Below, piece after piece: positions 35,287 through 44,480 of a DNA stretch of 64,000 nucleotides (position 1 is the stretch's first letter; the number at the start of each line of letters is the position of its first letter). The notes beneath the pieces are model-generated. The model had not been told where the DNA came from, made no database searches, and saw only the letters and a list, made by a program, of their open reading frames with translations. The stretch lies in assembly GCA_026400105.1 (NCBI GenBank), contig JAPLPQ010000082.1, positions 1 to 64,000 on the forward strand, in the 5' to 3' direction. Origin of the DNA: Burkholderiales bacterium. GTDB lineage: Bacteria; Pseudomonadota; Gammaproteobacteria; Burkholderiales; Burkholderiaceae_C. A program made the translations under genes and the position numbers.

Positions 35287-36141
35287 TCAGTCCGGTTGGA
35301 ATCCCAGCAGCTTGAACGGGGTATCGAACAATATCTGCCTTCTGGCTGCAGGATCGGTGACCTGCTGCTCGAACAGTTCCAGCAAGGCCCCGATGTCCAG
35401 ACGCTGCCTGGCACGCAGATGCGGCCAGTCCGAGGCCCACAGGCAATGGGCCGGGCCATAGGCGGCCAGTATTTCGGCCACATGGCGGTCCGCATCCGGG
35501 TAGGGATACTCGAGGGCCGAGAACTTGTCGAAGCCGGACAGCTTGATGTAGCAGCGGCCGGTTTCAGCCAGCGCCAGCAGGGCGGAGAAGCCCGCGCCTT
35601 GCAGTCCGTCGCGCAGGCCGGGCCGACCGCAATGATCGATCAGGAATCGCGCCGGTGAATTCCTGATGGCCGGAGCCAGCCGCAGGATCTGGTCGTCCCG
35701 GACCTGTATCTGCACCAGCAGGCCCGCAGCGGCCAGGCGTTGCCAGAACTTCTCATGACCGGGGTAGGCATCCTCCCCCAGCAGCGCGAAGTTGTGCGCG
35801 ATGCCCACCACGCCGCGCGCCTTGAGTTCCTGCAACTCGGCGTCGCTGCAGGAGAAATCCGCGATCGCAATGCCCTTGAAGCGGTTGCCGCCCGTCTCGA
35901 TCGCGTCGAGCAGGCAGCGGTTGTCGGCGCCATAGCCGGAGTTGGGCTGCACCAGCAGGGCATGCCTGATGCCATGGCTGTCCATCAGCTGGCGCCAATA
36001 GCTCGCCGGCGCGATCTCCCCCCCCGTCGGACGGTAGGCCACGTCCGGAGAGTAGGGAAATCTCAGGGGATCGAACACATGGCAATGCGTGTCGATCTTC
36101 GGAAACGCCACATCAACGGGCCGCTGCGATGCAGGATTCAT
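35287..36141 (-). CDS. Amidohydrolase family 2 protein (2-pyrone-4,6-dicarboxylate hydrolase-like)
   Basis: A 284-aa TIM-barrel hydrolase. It begins with the HxH metal site 'FPKIDTHCHVFDPLRFPYSPD'; other conserved points are 'IDHCGRPG', 'YIKLSGFDKFS' and 'CLWASDWPH', with the catalytic Asp in the last. This set is shared by LigI-type 2-pyrone-4,6-dicarboxylate lactonases and related lactone or decarboxylase enzymes. The substrate is unknown. The protein could act on an aromatic breakdown lactone, but it is 5 kb from the benzoate genes with unrelated genes between. Confidence 0.82.
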   Translation of the reverse strand: MNPASQRPVDVAFPKIDTHCHVFDPLRFPYSPDVAYRPTGGEIAPASYWRQLMDSHGIRHALLVQPNSGYGADNRCLLDAIETGGNRFKGIAIADFSCSDAELQELKARGVVGIAHNFALLGEDAYPGHEKFWQRLAAAGLLVQIQVRDDQILRLAPAIRNSPARFLIDHCGRPGLRDGLQGAGFSALLALAETGRCYIKLSGFDKFSALEYPYPDADRHVAEILAAYGPAHCLWASDWPHLRARQRLDIGALLELFEQQVTDPAARRQILFDTPFKLLGFQPD

Positions 36142-36162
36142 ATCGATGCCCTGCCTTGCGAA

Positions 36163-36966
36163 TCAGGCGCCGCAGCATTTCTTGAACTTCTTGCCGCTGC
36201 CGCAGGAGCAGGGATCGTTGCGGCCGGGCTCCTCGCCCTTGACCACCTGCTCGACGCGCGGGCCGATGCTCTTCCAGAGGTCGCGCAGGTCGTAGGCGGC
36301 CCAGATCGCGTCGCCATAGGCGTTGATGCGGGCCTGGCTCACGCTCGGCGGGCTGTCCTCGCCGAACATGCTGATGACCGGCTCGCCGTCGTCGTCCTCG
36401 GTCAGCGTGATGATGCGGTTCAGCGCGTCTTCCAGCCACTCGCGCGCTTCCTTGTCGCGCGGGGCGGCCCATTCCTCGGGCCAGGTCTCGACCACGAACA
36501 TGAAGCCCAGCGCCCAGACCTGGGCGAAATAGGGCAGCTCCTGATCGGCCAGTTCATCGGCCATCTCGGCGCGCTCGGACTCGCTCATCGCGGCGACGGC
36601 ACCGCGCACGTCCATGACTTCGGGCGCGTAGGCGCGCGCGTCCTCGAGGTTGTCGACCTGGGCGTCGAGCGCGGTGACGACCTCGTTCCAGCGCCGGTTC
36701 CACAGCGTCAGGAACTGCTCGTACTGCTCAGGGCTGGCGAACAGCTCGGGGCCGAACTGGCCGCTGTCCTCGTCGCCCATCAGGGCGCCGAAATACTCGG
36801 CGGCCGGAATGTCGCGGCGGCAGCAGATCAGCGCGGCGATCACGCCCTCGCAGAACTCCCATTGCGGGACTTCGTCGAGGCGCTCGCGCAGGCTGTCCAG
36901 GATCTGGTCGAGCGCGTCGAATTCCTGGTCGTTCATGGGCTCAAGGGCGGGGGTAGCGGTGTTCAT
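36163..36966 (-). CDS. UPF0149 (YecA-like) protein with C-terminal SEC-C zinc motif
   Basis: A 267-aa protein. Residues 10-190 form an all-helical UPF0149 domain ('LDQILDSLRERLDEVPQWEFCEGVIAALICCRR...', rich in Asp and Glu). The C-terminus has a SEC-C motif, GRNDPCSCGSGKKFKKCCG, that binds zinc and is shared with SecA and YecA, where it contacts ribosomes or SecB. A role in protein targeting or ribosome association is plausible but unproven. The next gene on the minus strand begins 21 bp later. Confidence 0.92.
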   Translation of the reverse strand: MNTATPALEPMNDQEFDALDQILDSLRERLDEVPQWEFCEGVIAALICCRRDIPAAEYFGALMGDEDSGQFGPELFASPEQYEQFLTLWNRRWNEVVTALDAQVDNLEDARAYAPEVMDVRGAVAAMSESERAEMADELADQELPYFAQVWALGFMFVVETWPEEWAAPRDKEAREWLEDALNRIITLTEDDDGEPVISMFGEDSPPSVSQARINAYGDAIWAAYDLRDLWKSIGPRVEQVVKGEEPGRNDPCSCGSGKKFKKCCGA

Positions 36967-37053
36967 GCCGGCAGTGTAACGGCCCGCCGTGGCGGCTGGC
37001 TAGGCAGGCGCAGCCGTTCAGGGCTAGACTGAAGCGGCAGATCAGGAGACCGC

Positions 37054-39519
37054 ATGCCCGCCATCCGACTCACCCCCGCCGAGCTGCGCCTGCAGCTCGA
37101 TCCCGCCCAGCTCGGCTTTGCCGACACGGCCGAACTGGCCCAGGAGGAACTGCCCTGGATCGGCCAGGAGCGCGCGCTGACCGCGGCCCGCTTCGGCCTC
37201 GGGCTCGACCACCCGGACTACCACCTGTTCGTGCTGGGCGACATCGGCACCGGGCGCTCGACCCTGCTGCAGCAGGAAATGCAGGCCGCCGCCGCCCGCC
37301 GCCCGGCCCCGCCCGACCTGTGCTACCTGCACAACTTCGACGCGCCCGAGCGCCCGCGCGCGCTGCGCCTGCCCGCCGGCGAGGGCCGCCAGCTGCGCCA
37401 GCTGATGCTGCAGCTGGTCAAGACGCTGCAGACCGGGATTCCGAAACGCTTTGCCGAGTCCGACTTCAAGGCCGCGCAGGAGCGGCTCGAGCATGACTAC
37501 GCCGAGCGCGAGGCCGTGGCCTACCAGGCGCTGTCGAGCTTCGCGGCGGCGCGCCACTTCGCGCTGCGGCGCGAGGACGGTCAGCTGATCCTGACCCTGA
37601 TCGGACCCGACGGCCAGGGCCTGACCTCGGCCGAGCTCGCCGCACTGGCGCAGGAGGAGCGCGACCGCTACGACCAGGGCGAACGCGAGCTGCGCGGCGA
37701 GATCCTGCGCTTTCTCGAGCTGACCCAGCCGCTCGAGCGCGCGCTCGAGGCCGGCGTGACCGCGCTGCGGCTGCAGGCCGTCAAGCCGCTGCTCGAGCGC
37801 GAGCTGCAGGCGATACGCCAGGGCCTGAAGAAGCAGATCAAGGACACGCGCAAGCTCGGCGCCTGGCTCGAACAGGTCGGAGTCGATCTGCTCGAGCAAC
37901 TGCAGCTGTTCGACAGCGGCGCGCCCGAGGACGAGCCCGAGCGCAAGGAGGCACTCGCGCAGGTGCTGGCGCGCTACCGCGTCAACCTGGTGGTCGACAA
38001 CGCCGGAGCGCACGGCGCGCCGGTCATCATCGAGAACAACCCGCTGTTCCGGGCCCTGTTCGGCAGCATCGAATACCAGTCCGAGAACGACGTGCTGGTG
38101 ACCGATTTCTCGCGCATCCGCGCCGGCAGCCTGCTCAAGGCCCATGGCGGCTTCCTGATGCTGCACATGCGCGACCTGCTGGCCGACGAGCTGGTGTGGG
38201 AGAAGCTGCGCCGCTTCCTGCGCAACGGCCGGCTGCAGATCGAGGAACCCGCGACGGTCTATTCGGCCCAGGCCTCGACTTCGCTCGAGCCCGAGGCGGT
38301 CGATGTCGACGTCAAGCTGGTGCTGGTCGGCTCGGACGAGCATTACTACGCGCTGCAGGAGGGCGACCCCGAGTTCGCACGCCATTTCCGCGCCAAGGTC
38401 GACTTCGCCGACAGCTTCCTGGCCAGCGACGCGACCCGGCGCGCCAGCGGCGTCTTCGTGGCCCATGTCTGCGCGCGGCTGGGGCTGCCGCATTTCTCGG
38501 CCGGTGCGGTCGCGCGCCTGATCGAGGACAGCCACCGCCAGGCCGAGGACCAGGCACGCCAGTGCGCGGCCTTCTCGCGCACCGAGGCGCTGGTGGTCGA
38601 GAGCGCGGCGGTGGCGCAGGCACGCGGCGCGCGCGGGGTCGAGGCCGAGGATGTCGCCAGCGCGCTGCAGGCGCAGCGCCACCGCCACGACTACCTCGAG
38701 CAGCGCCTGCGCGAGACCATTTCCGACGGCGAGCGCATCATCGCGCTGAGCGGCCAGCGCGTCGGCCAGCTCAACGGCCTGACCGTGATCGACCTCGGCG
38801 ACTACAGCTTCGGCCAGCCGATGAAGGTGACGGTACGCACCGTCGCCGGCACCGAGGGCCTGCTCAACATCGAGCGCGAGGTCGAGCTGTCAGGCCCGAT
38901 CCACGACAAGGCGGTGCTGATCCTGCAGAGCTATCTGTCGGCGCTGTTCGGCCATATCGCGCCGCTGGCGCTCAATGCCTCGATCGTGTTCGAGCAGGAA
39001 TACCACGGCGTCGAGGGCGATTCGGCCAGCTGCGCCGAGCTCTACGCGCTGCTGTCCTCGCTGTCGGGCCTGCCGCTGCCGCAGGGCATCGCGGTCACGG
39101 GCGCGATCAGCCCCTACGGCGAGGTGCTGCCGATCGGCGGCGTCAACGAGAAGATCGAGGGCTTCTTCGCGGTCTGTCGCGACGCCGGACTCGACGGCCA
39201 GCAGGGCGTGCTGATCCCGGCGCGCAACCGCCGCCACCTGATGCTGTCGCGCGAGGTCTGCGCGGCGGTCGAGCAGGGCCGGTTCCAGATCCACAGCGTC
39301 AGCCATGTCAGCGAGGGCGCCGAGCTGCTGCTGGGGCGCCCCTTCGGTGCCGATCCCGGTCAGTCCTGCCCGGTCGCCCTGCCCGGCCCGGCCTGCAACC
39401 GGACGCATCCAGCCAGCTACCCGCCGGACAGCGTGCTGGGCCTGGCCGAGGCCACGCTGCAGGCCTTCCGGCGCGCCTGCCTGCGCGCGACCAACCCCAA
39501 GGCCTGGCGCCGGCGCTGA
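37054..39519 (+). CDS. Lon-like ATP-dependent protease (S16 family, AAA_32 type)
   Basis: An 821-aa protein with ribosome site AGGAG. The N-terminal ATPase part has a Walker A variant GDIGTGRST (Lys to Arg), a coiled-coil insert at about 190-310, and 'LLKAHGGFLMLHMRDLLAD' as Walker B-like region. The C-terminal Lon protease domain shows the catalytic dyad: Ser657 in 'EGDSASCAELYALLSSLSG' and Lys700 in 'GEVLPIGGVNEKIEGFF'. It belongs to the LonB/YcbZ-like branch rather than classical LonA. It probably degrades or processes selected proteins in the cytoplasm. The Arg in Walker A may lower ATPase activity. Confidence 0.93.
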   Translation: MPAIRLTPAELRLQLDPAQLGFADTAELAQEELPWIGQERALTAARFGLGLDHPDYHLFVLGDIGTGRSTLLQQEMQAAAARRPAPPDLCYLHNFDAPERPRALRLPAGEGRQLRQLMLQLVKTLQTGIPKRFAESDFKAAQERLEHDYAEREAVAYQALSSFAAARHFALRREDGQLILTLIGPDGQGLTSAELAALAQEERDRYDQGERELRGEILRFLELTQPLERALEAGVTALRLQAVKPLLERELQAIRQGLKKQIKDTRKLGAWLEQVGVDLLEQLQLFDSGAPEDEPERKEALAQVLARYRVNLVVDNAGAHGAPVIIENNPLFRALFGSIEYQSENDVLVTDFSRIRAGSLLKAHGGFLMLHMRDLLADELVWEKLRRFLRNGRLQIEEPATVYSAQASTSLEPEAVDVDVKLVLVGSDEHYYALQEGDPEFARHFRAKVDFADSFLASDATRRASGVFVAHVCARLGLPHFSAGAVARLIEDSHRQAEDQARQCAAFSRTEALVVESAAVAQARGARGVEAEDVASALQAQRHRHDYLEQRLRETISDGERIIALSGQRVGQLNGLTVIDLGDYSFGQPMKVTVRTVAGTEGLLNIEREVELSGPIHDKAVLILQSYLSALFGHIAPLALNASIVFEQEYHGVEGDSASCAELYALLSSLSGLPLPQGIAVTGAISPYGEVLPIGGVNEKIEGFFAVCRDAGLDGQQGVLIPARNRRHLMLSREVCAAVEQGRFQIHSVSHVSEGAELLLGRPFGADPGQSCPVALPGPACNRTHPASYPPDSVLGLAEATLQAFRRACLRATNPKAWRRR

Positions 39520-39651
39520 AGCTGCTGCTGCGACAGGCACGACGGAAAAACGGCCCGGGCTGGTTCATACTTCAGGCCCAGCAGCGGTCCGGCGCCCTTG
39601 CGCCACCGCCACCCACACCCCAGCCAGCCAGCCAGCCAAGCCAGAAGAGCC

Positions 39652-40116
39652 ATGACCATCGAGCAACCGCACCCCGACCAGCAGCCCATGCACTGGAACG
39701 ACATGTACCTGCTGGGCTACACGCCGATCGACGAGGTCCACGAGGAATTCGTCGGACTGGTCGGCCGCATGCAGCAGGCCGCCGATGCCGACCTGGCCGG
39801 CCTGCTGGCCGAGTTCACGCGCCATTGCGAAGAGCATTTCGGAATGGAGAACCGCTGGATGGTGGAAAACGACTTCCCGCCGCGCGACTGCCATATCGAC
39901 GAACATGCGGCCGTGCTGGCGTCGGTGCACGAGGTCGGCGAGCTGTTCGCCAAGGGCGAGCTCGGCGCCGACGTGGTGCGTGACCTGGTCGAGCATCTGG
40001 CCGACTGGTTCCCCAAGCATGCCGACCAGCTCGACTCGGCGCTGGCGCACTGGATGGCCAAGAAGCGCCTGGGCGGCAAGCCCGTGGTGCTGCGCCGCGG
40101 CCTGCAGCTGCGCTGA
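39652..40116 (+). CDS. Bacteriohemerythrin
   Basis: From MTIEQPHPDQQPMHWND (ATG 39652) the protein has 154 aa. The di-iron ligands are in order: His in 'IDEVHEEFV', His and Glu in 'HCEEHFGMENRWM', two His in 'CHIDEHAAV', and His plus Asp in 'WFPKHADQLDSAL'. The family carries O2 on a non-haem di-iron centre. In aromatic degraders it may supply O2 to oxygenases; here it lies next to the benM regulator and 1.3 kb before benA. That link is suggestive only. Confidence 0.93.
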   Translation: MTIEQPHPDQQPMHWNDMYLLGYTPIDEVHEEFVGLVGRMQQAADADLAGLLAEFTRHCEEHFGMENRWMVENDFPPRDCHIDEHAAVLASVHEVGELFAKGELGADVVRDLVEHLADWFPKHADQLDSALAHWMAKKRLGGKPVVLRRGLQLR

Positions 40117-40120
40117 AGGC

Positions 40121-41074
40121 TCAAGGGCTGCTGCGCGGCCCGGTCAGCACCGTCATCGACTTGCGCTCGGCCTCGAGCTTTTCTGCCGCCTGCAGCCGAT
40201 AGACCTCGTCGATCAGCTCGCGCAGCAGCGCGATGTCCTCGGACTGGTCGTTCAGGCGCGTGCTCATGATGATCGGCGAAGTCGCGTTCGGCTCGAGCAG
40301 CGGGCGGTAGACCACCTCGTCGCGGCGCAAGCGCTGCGCGCTGGCAGGCACCAGGCACAGCCCCATGCCGGCGGCAACCAGGCCGAGCGCGGTCTGCATC
40401 TCCTGCACCTCCTGCACCTCGGCCGGCTCCAGGCCCTGGTCGCGGAACAGCGACAGGATATGGTCGGCATAGCTCGGGCGCGGCTTGCGCGGGTAGACCA
40501 GCTGGGGAAAGGCCGCCGCCTGCGCCAGGCTGACCGGTCCGGACTCAGCGGCCAGCGGATGCTCGGTAGGTATGGCCAGCACCAGCGGCTCTTCGCGCAA
40601 CACCTCGCGCCTGAGGCTGGGGTCATCGAAACGCACGCGACCGAAGCCGACGTCGATCTGGCCGGCCTTGAGCGCCTCGCCCTGCTCGACCGTGGTCTTC
40701 TCGACCAGCACCAGCGGCACCTGCGGCCGGCGGGCGCGGAACAGGCGCGCGATGCGCGGCAGCGCGCCATACATGGTCGAGGGCACGAAGCCGATCACCA
40801 GCCGGCGGTCGACCTGGGACAGGCGGCGCGTCATCGCGATGGTTTCGTCGAGCTGTTCGAGCATGCGCACCGCACGGGCATGGAAGAAGCGGCCGGCCTC
40901 GGTCAGCGCCAGCGGCCTGGCCTCGCGGTCGAGCAGCTTGAGGCCGAGCTCCTCCTCGAGCTGCTGGATCTGTCGGCTCAGCGGCGGCTGCGAGATGTAG
41001 AGCCGTTCGGCCGCACGGGTGAAACTGCGCTCCTGCGCCACTGCGACGAAATACTTGAGGTGCCGAAAATCCAT
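40121..41074 (-). CDS. benM: BenM/CatM-type LysR regulator of benzoate genes
   Basis: A 317-aa LysR protein. It starts MDFRHLKYFVAVAQERSFTRAAERLYISQPPLSRQIQQLEEELGLKLL and follows BenM/CatM through the effector domain: 'RLVIGFVPSTMYGALPRIARLFR', 'LKAGQIDVGFGRVRFDDPSLRREVL', 'QTALGLVAAGMGLCLVPASAQ'. These proteins bind ATAC-N7-GTAT and respond to benzoate and/or cis,cis-muconate. One such site lies 4 bp upstream of its own start codon, which implies autoregulation. It is divergent from benABCD. Whether it answers to benzoate (BenM) or only muconate (CatM) cannot be told from the sequence. Confidence 0.9.
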   Translation of the reverse strand: MDFRHLKYFVAVAQERSFTRAAERLYISQPPLSRQIQQLEEELGLKLLDREARPLALTEAGRFFHARAVRMLEQLDETIAMTRRLSQVDRRLVIGFVPSTMYGALPRIARLFRARRPQVPLVLVEKTTVEQGEALKAGQIDVGFGRVRFDDPSLRREVLREEPLVLAIPTEHPLAAESGPVSLAQAAAFPQLVYPRKPRPSYADHILSLFRDQGLEPAEVQEVQEMQTALGLVAAGMGLCLVPASAQRLRRDEVVYRPLLEPNATSPIIMSTRLNDQSEDIALLRELIDEVYRLQAAEKLEAERKSMTVLTGPRSSP

Positions 41075-41077
41075 CGC

Positions 41078-41092
41078 ATACTTTCTGGGTAT
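41078..41092. promoter_or_regulatory. BenM/CatM site ATAC-N7-GTAT between benM and benA
   Basis: ATACTTTCTGGGTAT fits the known ATAC-N7-GTAT consensus exactly. It covers the region just upstream of the benM start and lies 8 bp before the conserved promoter block of benA, the correct place for an activator site. Confidence 0.8.
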
Positions 41093-41100
41093 TGGATGAT

Positions 41101-41141
41101 TCTAAAACAGTCTTTGATTTGGATCAGGGTTTGTCCATAAG
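41101..41141 (+). promoter_or_regulatory. benA promoter
   Basis: The block TCTAAAACAGTCTTTGATTT (41101-41120) is shared with catA at one mismatch. Within it TTGATT (41114-41119) can serve as -35; CATAAG (41136-41141) is a weak -10 after a 16-nt spacer, as expected for an activator-dependent promoter. Confidence 0.6.
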
Positions 41142-41444
41142 ATCAGCCCCGGAAAACAAGCAAACCCCTGGAACGTAGCTGAGCGGACAAAAAGTCCGGC
41201 GGTCGCAGCAGCAGGGGAGCAGACGGTGCCGCGACGATGGCCACCGCAGGAGACAAGAACAGCGACAACGGGCCACCACCCCCACCGGCGGTCTCGCGCC
41301 CGACTGCGTCGCACCGTCCCTGCCAGCCGCGAAGCGTGCCGCCCGCACTGTCCGGCAGGGCCTTCCTGCAAGACCTGCCTGCCACCCCAGCCGTTTCGGC
41401 CCTGCCGCAGCGGACCAGAGCCACGAGTCCAACAGGAGATATTT
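41142..41444 (+). other. Long untranslated leader of benA
   Basis: If transcription starts near 41148, the leader is about 300 nt. It holds a small hairpin GGACAAAAAGTCC and an ORF from 41237 (85 codons, Pro/Arg-rich) that overlaps benA out of frame and looks non-coding. The benA ribosome site AGGAGAT is at the end. I see no riboswitch that I can name. Confidence 0.4.
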
Positions 41445-42809
41445 ATGAGCCAAGAAAATCTGCGCGAGCGCCTGGAAGGCATGCTGATCGATGACCACGA
41501 CACCGGCCTGCACCGCGTCAAGCGTTCCGTCTTCAACGACCCGGAACTGTTCGACCTCGAGATGAAGCACATCTTCGAAGGCAACTGGATCTACTTGGCT
41601 CATGAAAGCCAGGTCCCGAATATCAACGACTACTTCACGACCACCATCGGCCGCCAGCCGGTGATGATCACGCGCAACCGCGCCGGCGAACTGAACTGCT
41701 TCATCAACGCCTGTGCCCACCGCGGCGCGCAGCTGGCCCGCTTCAAGACCGGCAACAAGGGCACCTTCACCTGCCCCTTCCACGGCTGGACCTTCAACAA
41801 CACCGGCAAGCTGCTCAAGATCAAGGACCCGGAAAACACCGGCTACCCCAGCACCTTCAACAAGGAAGGCAGCCATGATCTGACCAAGATCGCCAAGTTC
41901 CAGTCCTACCGCGGTTTCCTGTTCGGTTCGCTGAACGCCGATGTCCAGCCGCTCGAAGAGCACCTGGGTGAATCGCGCAAGATCATCGACATGATCGTCG
42001 ACCAGTCGGAAGACGGCCTGGAAGTGCTGCGCGGCGCCTCGACCTACTGGTTCGAAGGCAACTGGAAGCTGCAGGCCGAGAACGGCGCCGACGGCTACCA
42101 CGTGACCGCCGTGCACTGGAACTACGCCGCGACCCAGGCCGCCCGCAAGGAACGCGAAGCCGGCAACGACCAGATCAAGGCCATGAGCGCCGGCGGCTGG
42201 GCCAAGAAGGGCGGCGGCTCCTACTCGTTCGACAACGGCCACCTGCTGCTGTGGACGCGCTGGGACAACCCGGAAGACCGTCCGCTCTACCCGCAGCGCG
42301 AACAGCTGGCCGAGCGCGTGGGCGCCAACACCGCCGAGTGGATGATCAACAACTCGCGCAACCTGTGCCTGTACCCGAACGTCTACCTGATGGACCAGTT
42401 CAGCTCGCAGATCCGTGTGCTGCGCCCGATCTCGGTCGACAAGACCGAAGTCACGATCTACTGCATCGCGCCCAAGGGTGAAAGCGCCGAGGCCCGTGCC
42501 CGCCGCATCCGCCAGTACGAGGACTTCTTCAACGCCACCGGCATGGCGACGCCTGACGACCTGGAGGAGTTCCGCTCCTGCCAGCAAGGCTACAAGGGTG
42601 GTGCCGCCGAGTGGAACGACATGTCGCGCGGTGCCGAGCACTGGGTGCGCGGCCCCGACGCCGAAGCCGACAAGATCGGCCTCAAGCCGATCCTGTCCGG
42701 TGTCAAGACCGAAGACGAAGGCCTCTACGTCGCCCAGCACACCTACTGGCTCGAGCAGATGCGCAAGGCGGTCGACGCCGAAGCCGCTGAGCAAGCCAAC
42801 GCAAAATAA
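41445..42809 (+). CDS. benA: Benzoate 1,2-dioxygenase, large (alpha) subunit
   Basis: From [16 protein letters not shown] (ATG 41445, AGGAGAT upstream) the protein has 454 aa. The Rieske ligands are C90xH92 and C110xxH113 ('[11 protein letters not shown]...TFTCPFHGW'). The mononuclear iron site is in '[18 protein letters not shown]', with the bridging Asp and two His. Overall sequence and length are those of benzoate/toluate dioxygenases. With BenB it forms the oxygenase that converts benzoate to the cis-diol using electrons from BenC. It begins the benABCD operon under BenM control. Confidence 0.95.
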   Translation: MSQENLRERLEGMLIDDHDTGLHRVKRSVFNDPELFDLEMKHIFEGNWIYLAHESQVPNINDYFTTTIGRQPVMITRNRAGELNCFINACAHRGAQLARFKTGNKGTFTCPFHGWTFNNTGKLLKIKDPENTGYPSTFNKEGSHDLTKIAKFQSYRGFLFGSLNADVQPLEEHLGESRKIIDMIVDQSEDGLEVLRGASTYWFEGNWKLQAENGADGYHVTAVHWNYAATQAARKEREAGNDQIKAMSAGGWAKKGGGSYSFDNGHLLLWTRWDNPEDRPLYPQREQLAERVGANTAEWMINNSRNLCLYPNVYLMDQFSSQIRVLRPISVDKTEVTIYCIAPKGESAEARARRIRQYEDFFNATGMATPDDLEEFRSCQQGYKGGAAEWNDMSRGAEHWVRGPDAEADKIGLKPILSGVKTEDEGLYVAQHTYWLEQMRKAVDAEAAEQANAK

Positions 42810-42827
42810 GAACCGGAGCGCAACAGC

Positions 42828-43316
42828 ATGACCACCTCCTACGAAAACGTCTGCGCCTTCCTGTACCAGGAAGCCCGCCTGCTCGACGACCGCGAATGGG
42901 ACGCCTGGATCGAGATGTACGATCCGCAGGCCGAGTTCTGGATGCCGGCCTGGGCCGATGACGGCGAGCTGACCACCAATCCGCAGACCGAGATCTCGCT
43001 GATCTACTACCCGAGCCGTGGTGGCCTGGAAGACCGCGTCTTCCGCATCCGCACCGAGCGTTCGAGCGCGACCATCCCCGACACCCGCACCTCGCACAAC
43101 ATCAGCAACGTCGAGATCGTCGAGCGCAATGGCGACATCGTGAAGGTCCGCCACAACTGGTTCACGCTGAGCGTACGCTACAACGTGACCGACACCTTTG
43201 CCGGCACCAGCTTCCTGACGATCGACTTCTCGGGCGCCAAGCCGGTGATCAAGTCGAAGAAGGTCGTGCTCAAGAACGACTACATCCGCCACGTCCTCGA
43301 CGTCTACCACCTCTGA
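42828..43316 (+). CDS. benB: Benzoate 1,2-dioxygenase, small (beta) subunit
   Basis: A 162-aa NTF2-like beta subunit starting MTTSYENVCAFLYQEARLLDDREWDAWIEMYDPQAEFWMPAW, typical of BenB/XylY. It has no cofactor and stabilises the alpha3-beta3 oxygenase. It starts 18 bp after benA. A gap of 128 bp with a terminator-like hairpin follows before benC, which is longer than usual inside ben operons. Confidence 0.95.
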   Translation: MTTSYENVCAFLYQEARLLDDREWDAWIEMYDPQAEFWMPAWADDGELTTNPQTEISLIYYPSRGGLEDRVFRIRTERSSATIPDTRTSHNISNVEIVERNGDIVKVRHNWFTLSVRYNVTDTFAGTSFLTIDFSGAKPVIKSKKVVLKNDYIRHVLDVYHL

Positions 43317-43361
43317 TCCAGGCCTGGCCCCTTCGTGGGGCCGGACAGGATCCGGAGGCTG

Positions 43362-43398
43362 CGGCGCCGGCCTCGCAGGGGCTGGCGCCGGTCTTTTT
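43362..43398 (+). terminator. Terminator-like hairpin between benB and benC
   Basis: CGGCGCCGGCC and GGCTGGCGCCG pair over 11 bp with one G-T pair and a 7-nt loop, followed by GTCTTTTT. A second smaller hairpin GGCCCC/GGGGCC lies at 43326-43342. Being inside the operon it would act as a partial terminator. Confidence 0.65.
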
Positions 43399-43444
43399 CC
43401 CCGGGCAACCCCGGCTTGCTCCACCCAGCAACCGAGAAACCATC

Positions 43445-44461
43445 ATGTCGACTTACAAAATCGCCCTTAATTTCGAGGATGGGGTCACGCGCTTCATCGA
43501 CTGCAAAGACAGCGAGACCGTGGCCGATGCCGCCTATCGCCAGAAGATCAACGTCCCCATCGACTGCCGTGACGGTGCCTGCGGCGCCTGCAAGTCCAGC
43601 TGCGAGTCGGGCCAGTTCGACATGGGCAGCAACTACATCGACGACGCACTGACCGAGGAAGAACTCAAGGACGGCTTCGTGCTGACCTGCCAGATGCGTC
43701 CGAAGAGCGACTGCGTGGTGCGCATCCCCGCCTCTTCCGCCGTCTGCAAGACCAGCCAGACCAGCCTGAACACGACCATCAAGGACGTGCGCCTGGTCTC
43801 CGACAGCACGATCGCGCTGACCGTGGCCGGCGACGACATCGCCAAGCTGTCCTTCCTGCCGGGCCAGTACGCCAACCTGCAGGTGCCGGGCACCGACGCC
43901 CACCGCGCCTACTCCTTCAGCTCGATGCCGAAGGACAACGCCGTCTCGTTCCTGATCCGCAACGTGCCGGGCGGCCTGATGAGCGGCTACCTGACCGGTC
44001 AGGCCAAGCCGGGCGACACCCTGGTCATGAACGGCCCCAAGGGCAGCTTCTACCTGCGCGACATCATCCGCCCGGTGCTGATGCTGGCCGGCGGCACCGG
44101 CCTGGCGCCCTTCACCGCCATGCTCGACAAGATCGCGGCCGCCGGTGGCAGCCCGTTCCCGGTGCACCTGATCTACGGCGTCAACACCGACACCGACCTG
44201 GTCGACATCGACAAGCTGGCAGCCTTCGCCCAGGCCATGCCCAGCTTCAGCTACGCGCTGGTCGTGGTGGATGCCAACAGCGCCCAGCCGAAGAAGGGCT
44301 ATGTCACCAACCACCTCGAAGCCGGCCAGCTCAACGACGGCGAGGTCGACATCTACCTGTGCGGCCCGCCGCCCATGGTCGAGGCCGTCAACCAGTACCT
44401 GCGCGACAAGGGCGTCAAGCCCGCCAGCTTCCATTACGAGAAGTTCGCGGCCAGCGCCTGA
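43445..44461 (+). CDS. benC: Benzoate 1,2-dioxygenase electron transfer component (reductase)
   Basis: A 338-aa protein. The N-terminal plant-type ferredoxin domain has Cys41, Cys46, Cys49 ('CRDGACGACKSSC') and Cys82. The FAD domain has 'HRAYSFSSMP', and the NAD domain 'PVLMLAGGTGLAPFTAML' and 'CGPPPMVEAV'. It passes electrons from NADH through FAD and the 2Fe-2S cluster to BenA. Its position as third gene is standard. Terminator-like hairpins lie on both sides of it, so its level may differ from the oxygenase. Confidence 0.96.
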   Translation: MSTYKIALNFEDGVTRFIDCKDSETVADAAYRQKINVPIDCRDGACGACKSSCESGQFDMGSNYIDDALTEEELKDGFVLTCQMRPKSDCVVRIPASSAVCKTSQTSLNTTIKDVRLVSDSTIALTVAGDDIAKLSFLPGQYANLQVPGTDAHRAYSFSSMPKDNAVSFLIRNVPGGLMSGYLTGQAKPGDTLVMNGPKGSFYLRDIIRPVLMLAGGTGLAPFTAMLDKIAAAGGSPFPVHLIYGVNTDTDLVDIDKLAAFAQAMPSFSYALVVVDANSAQPKKGYVTNHLEAGQLNDGEVDIYLCGPPPMVEAVNQYLRDKGVKPASFHYEKFAASA

Positions 44462-44480
44462 TCGCTGGCCAAACCCAACA

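Noticed and set aside
41237-41494. 85-codon ORF in the benA leader, considered as a leader peptide
   Set aside because: It overlaps benA out of frame and is Pro/Arg-rich with no clear ribosome site; no attenuator structure was seen.
41124-43424. 766-codon ORF on the minus strand over benAB
   Set aside because: It is antisense to benA and benB, which carry intact Rieske and iron motifs.
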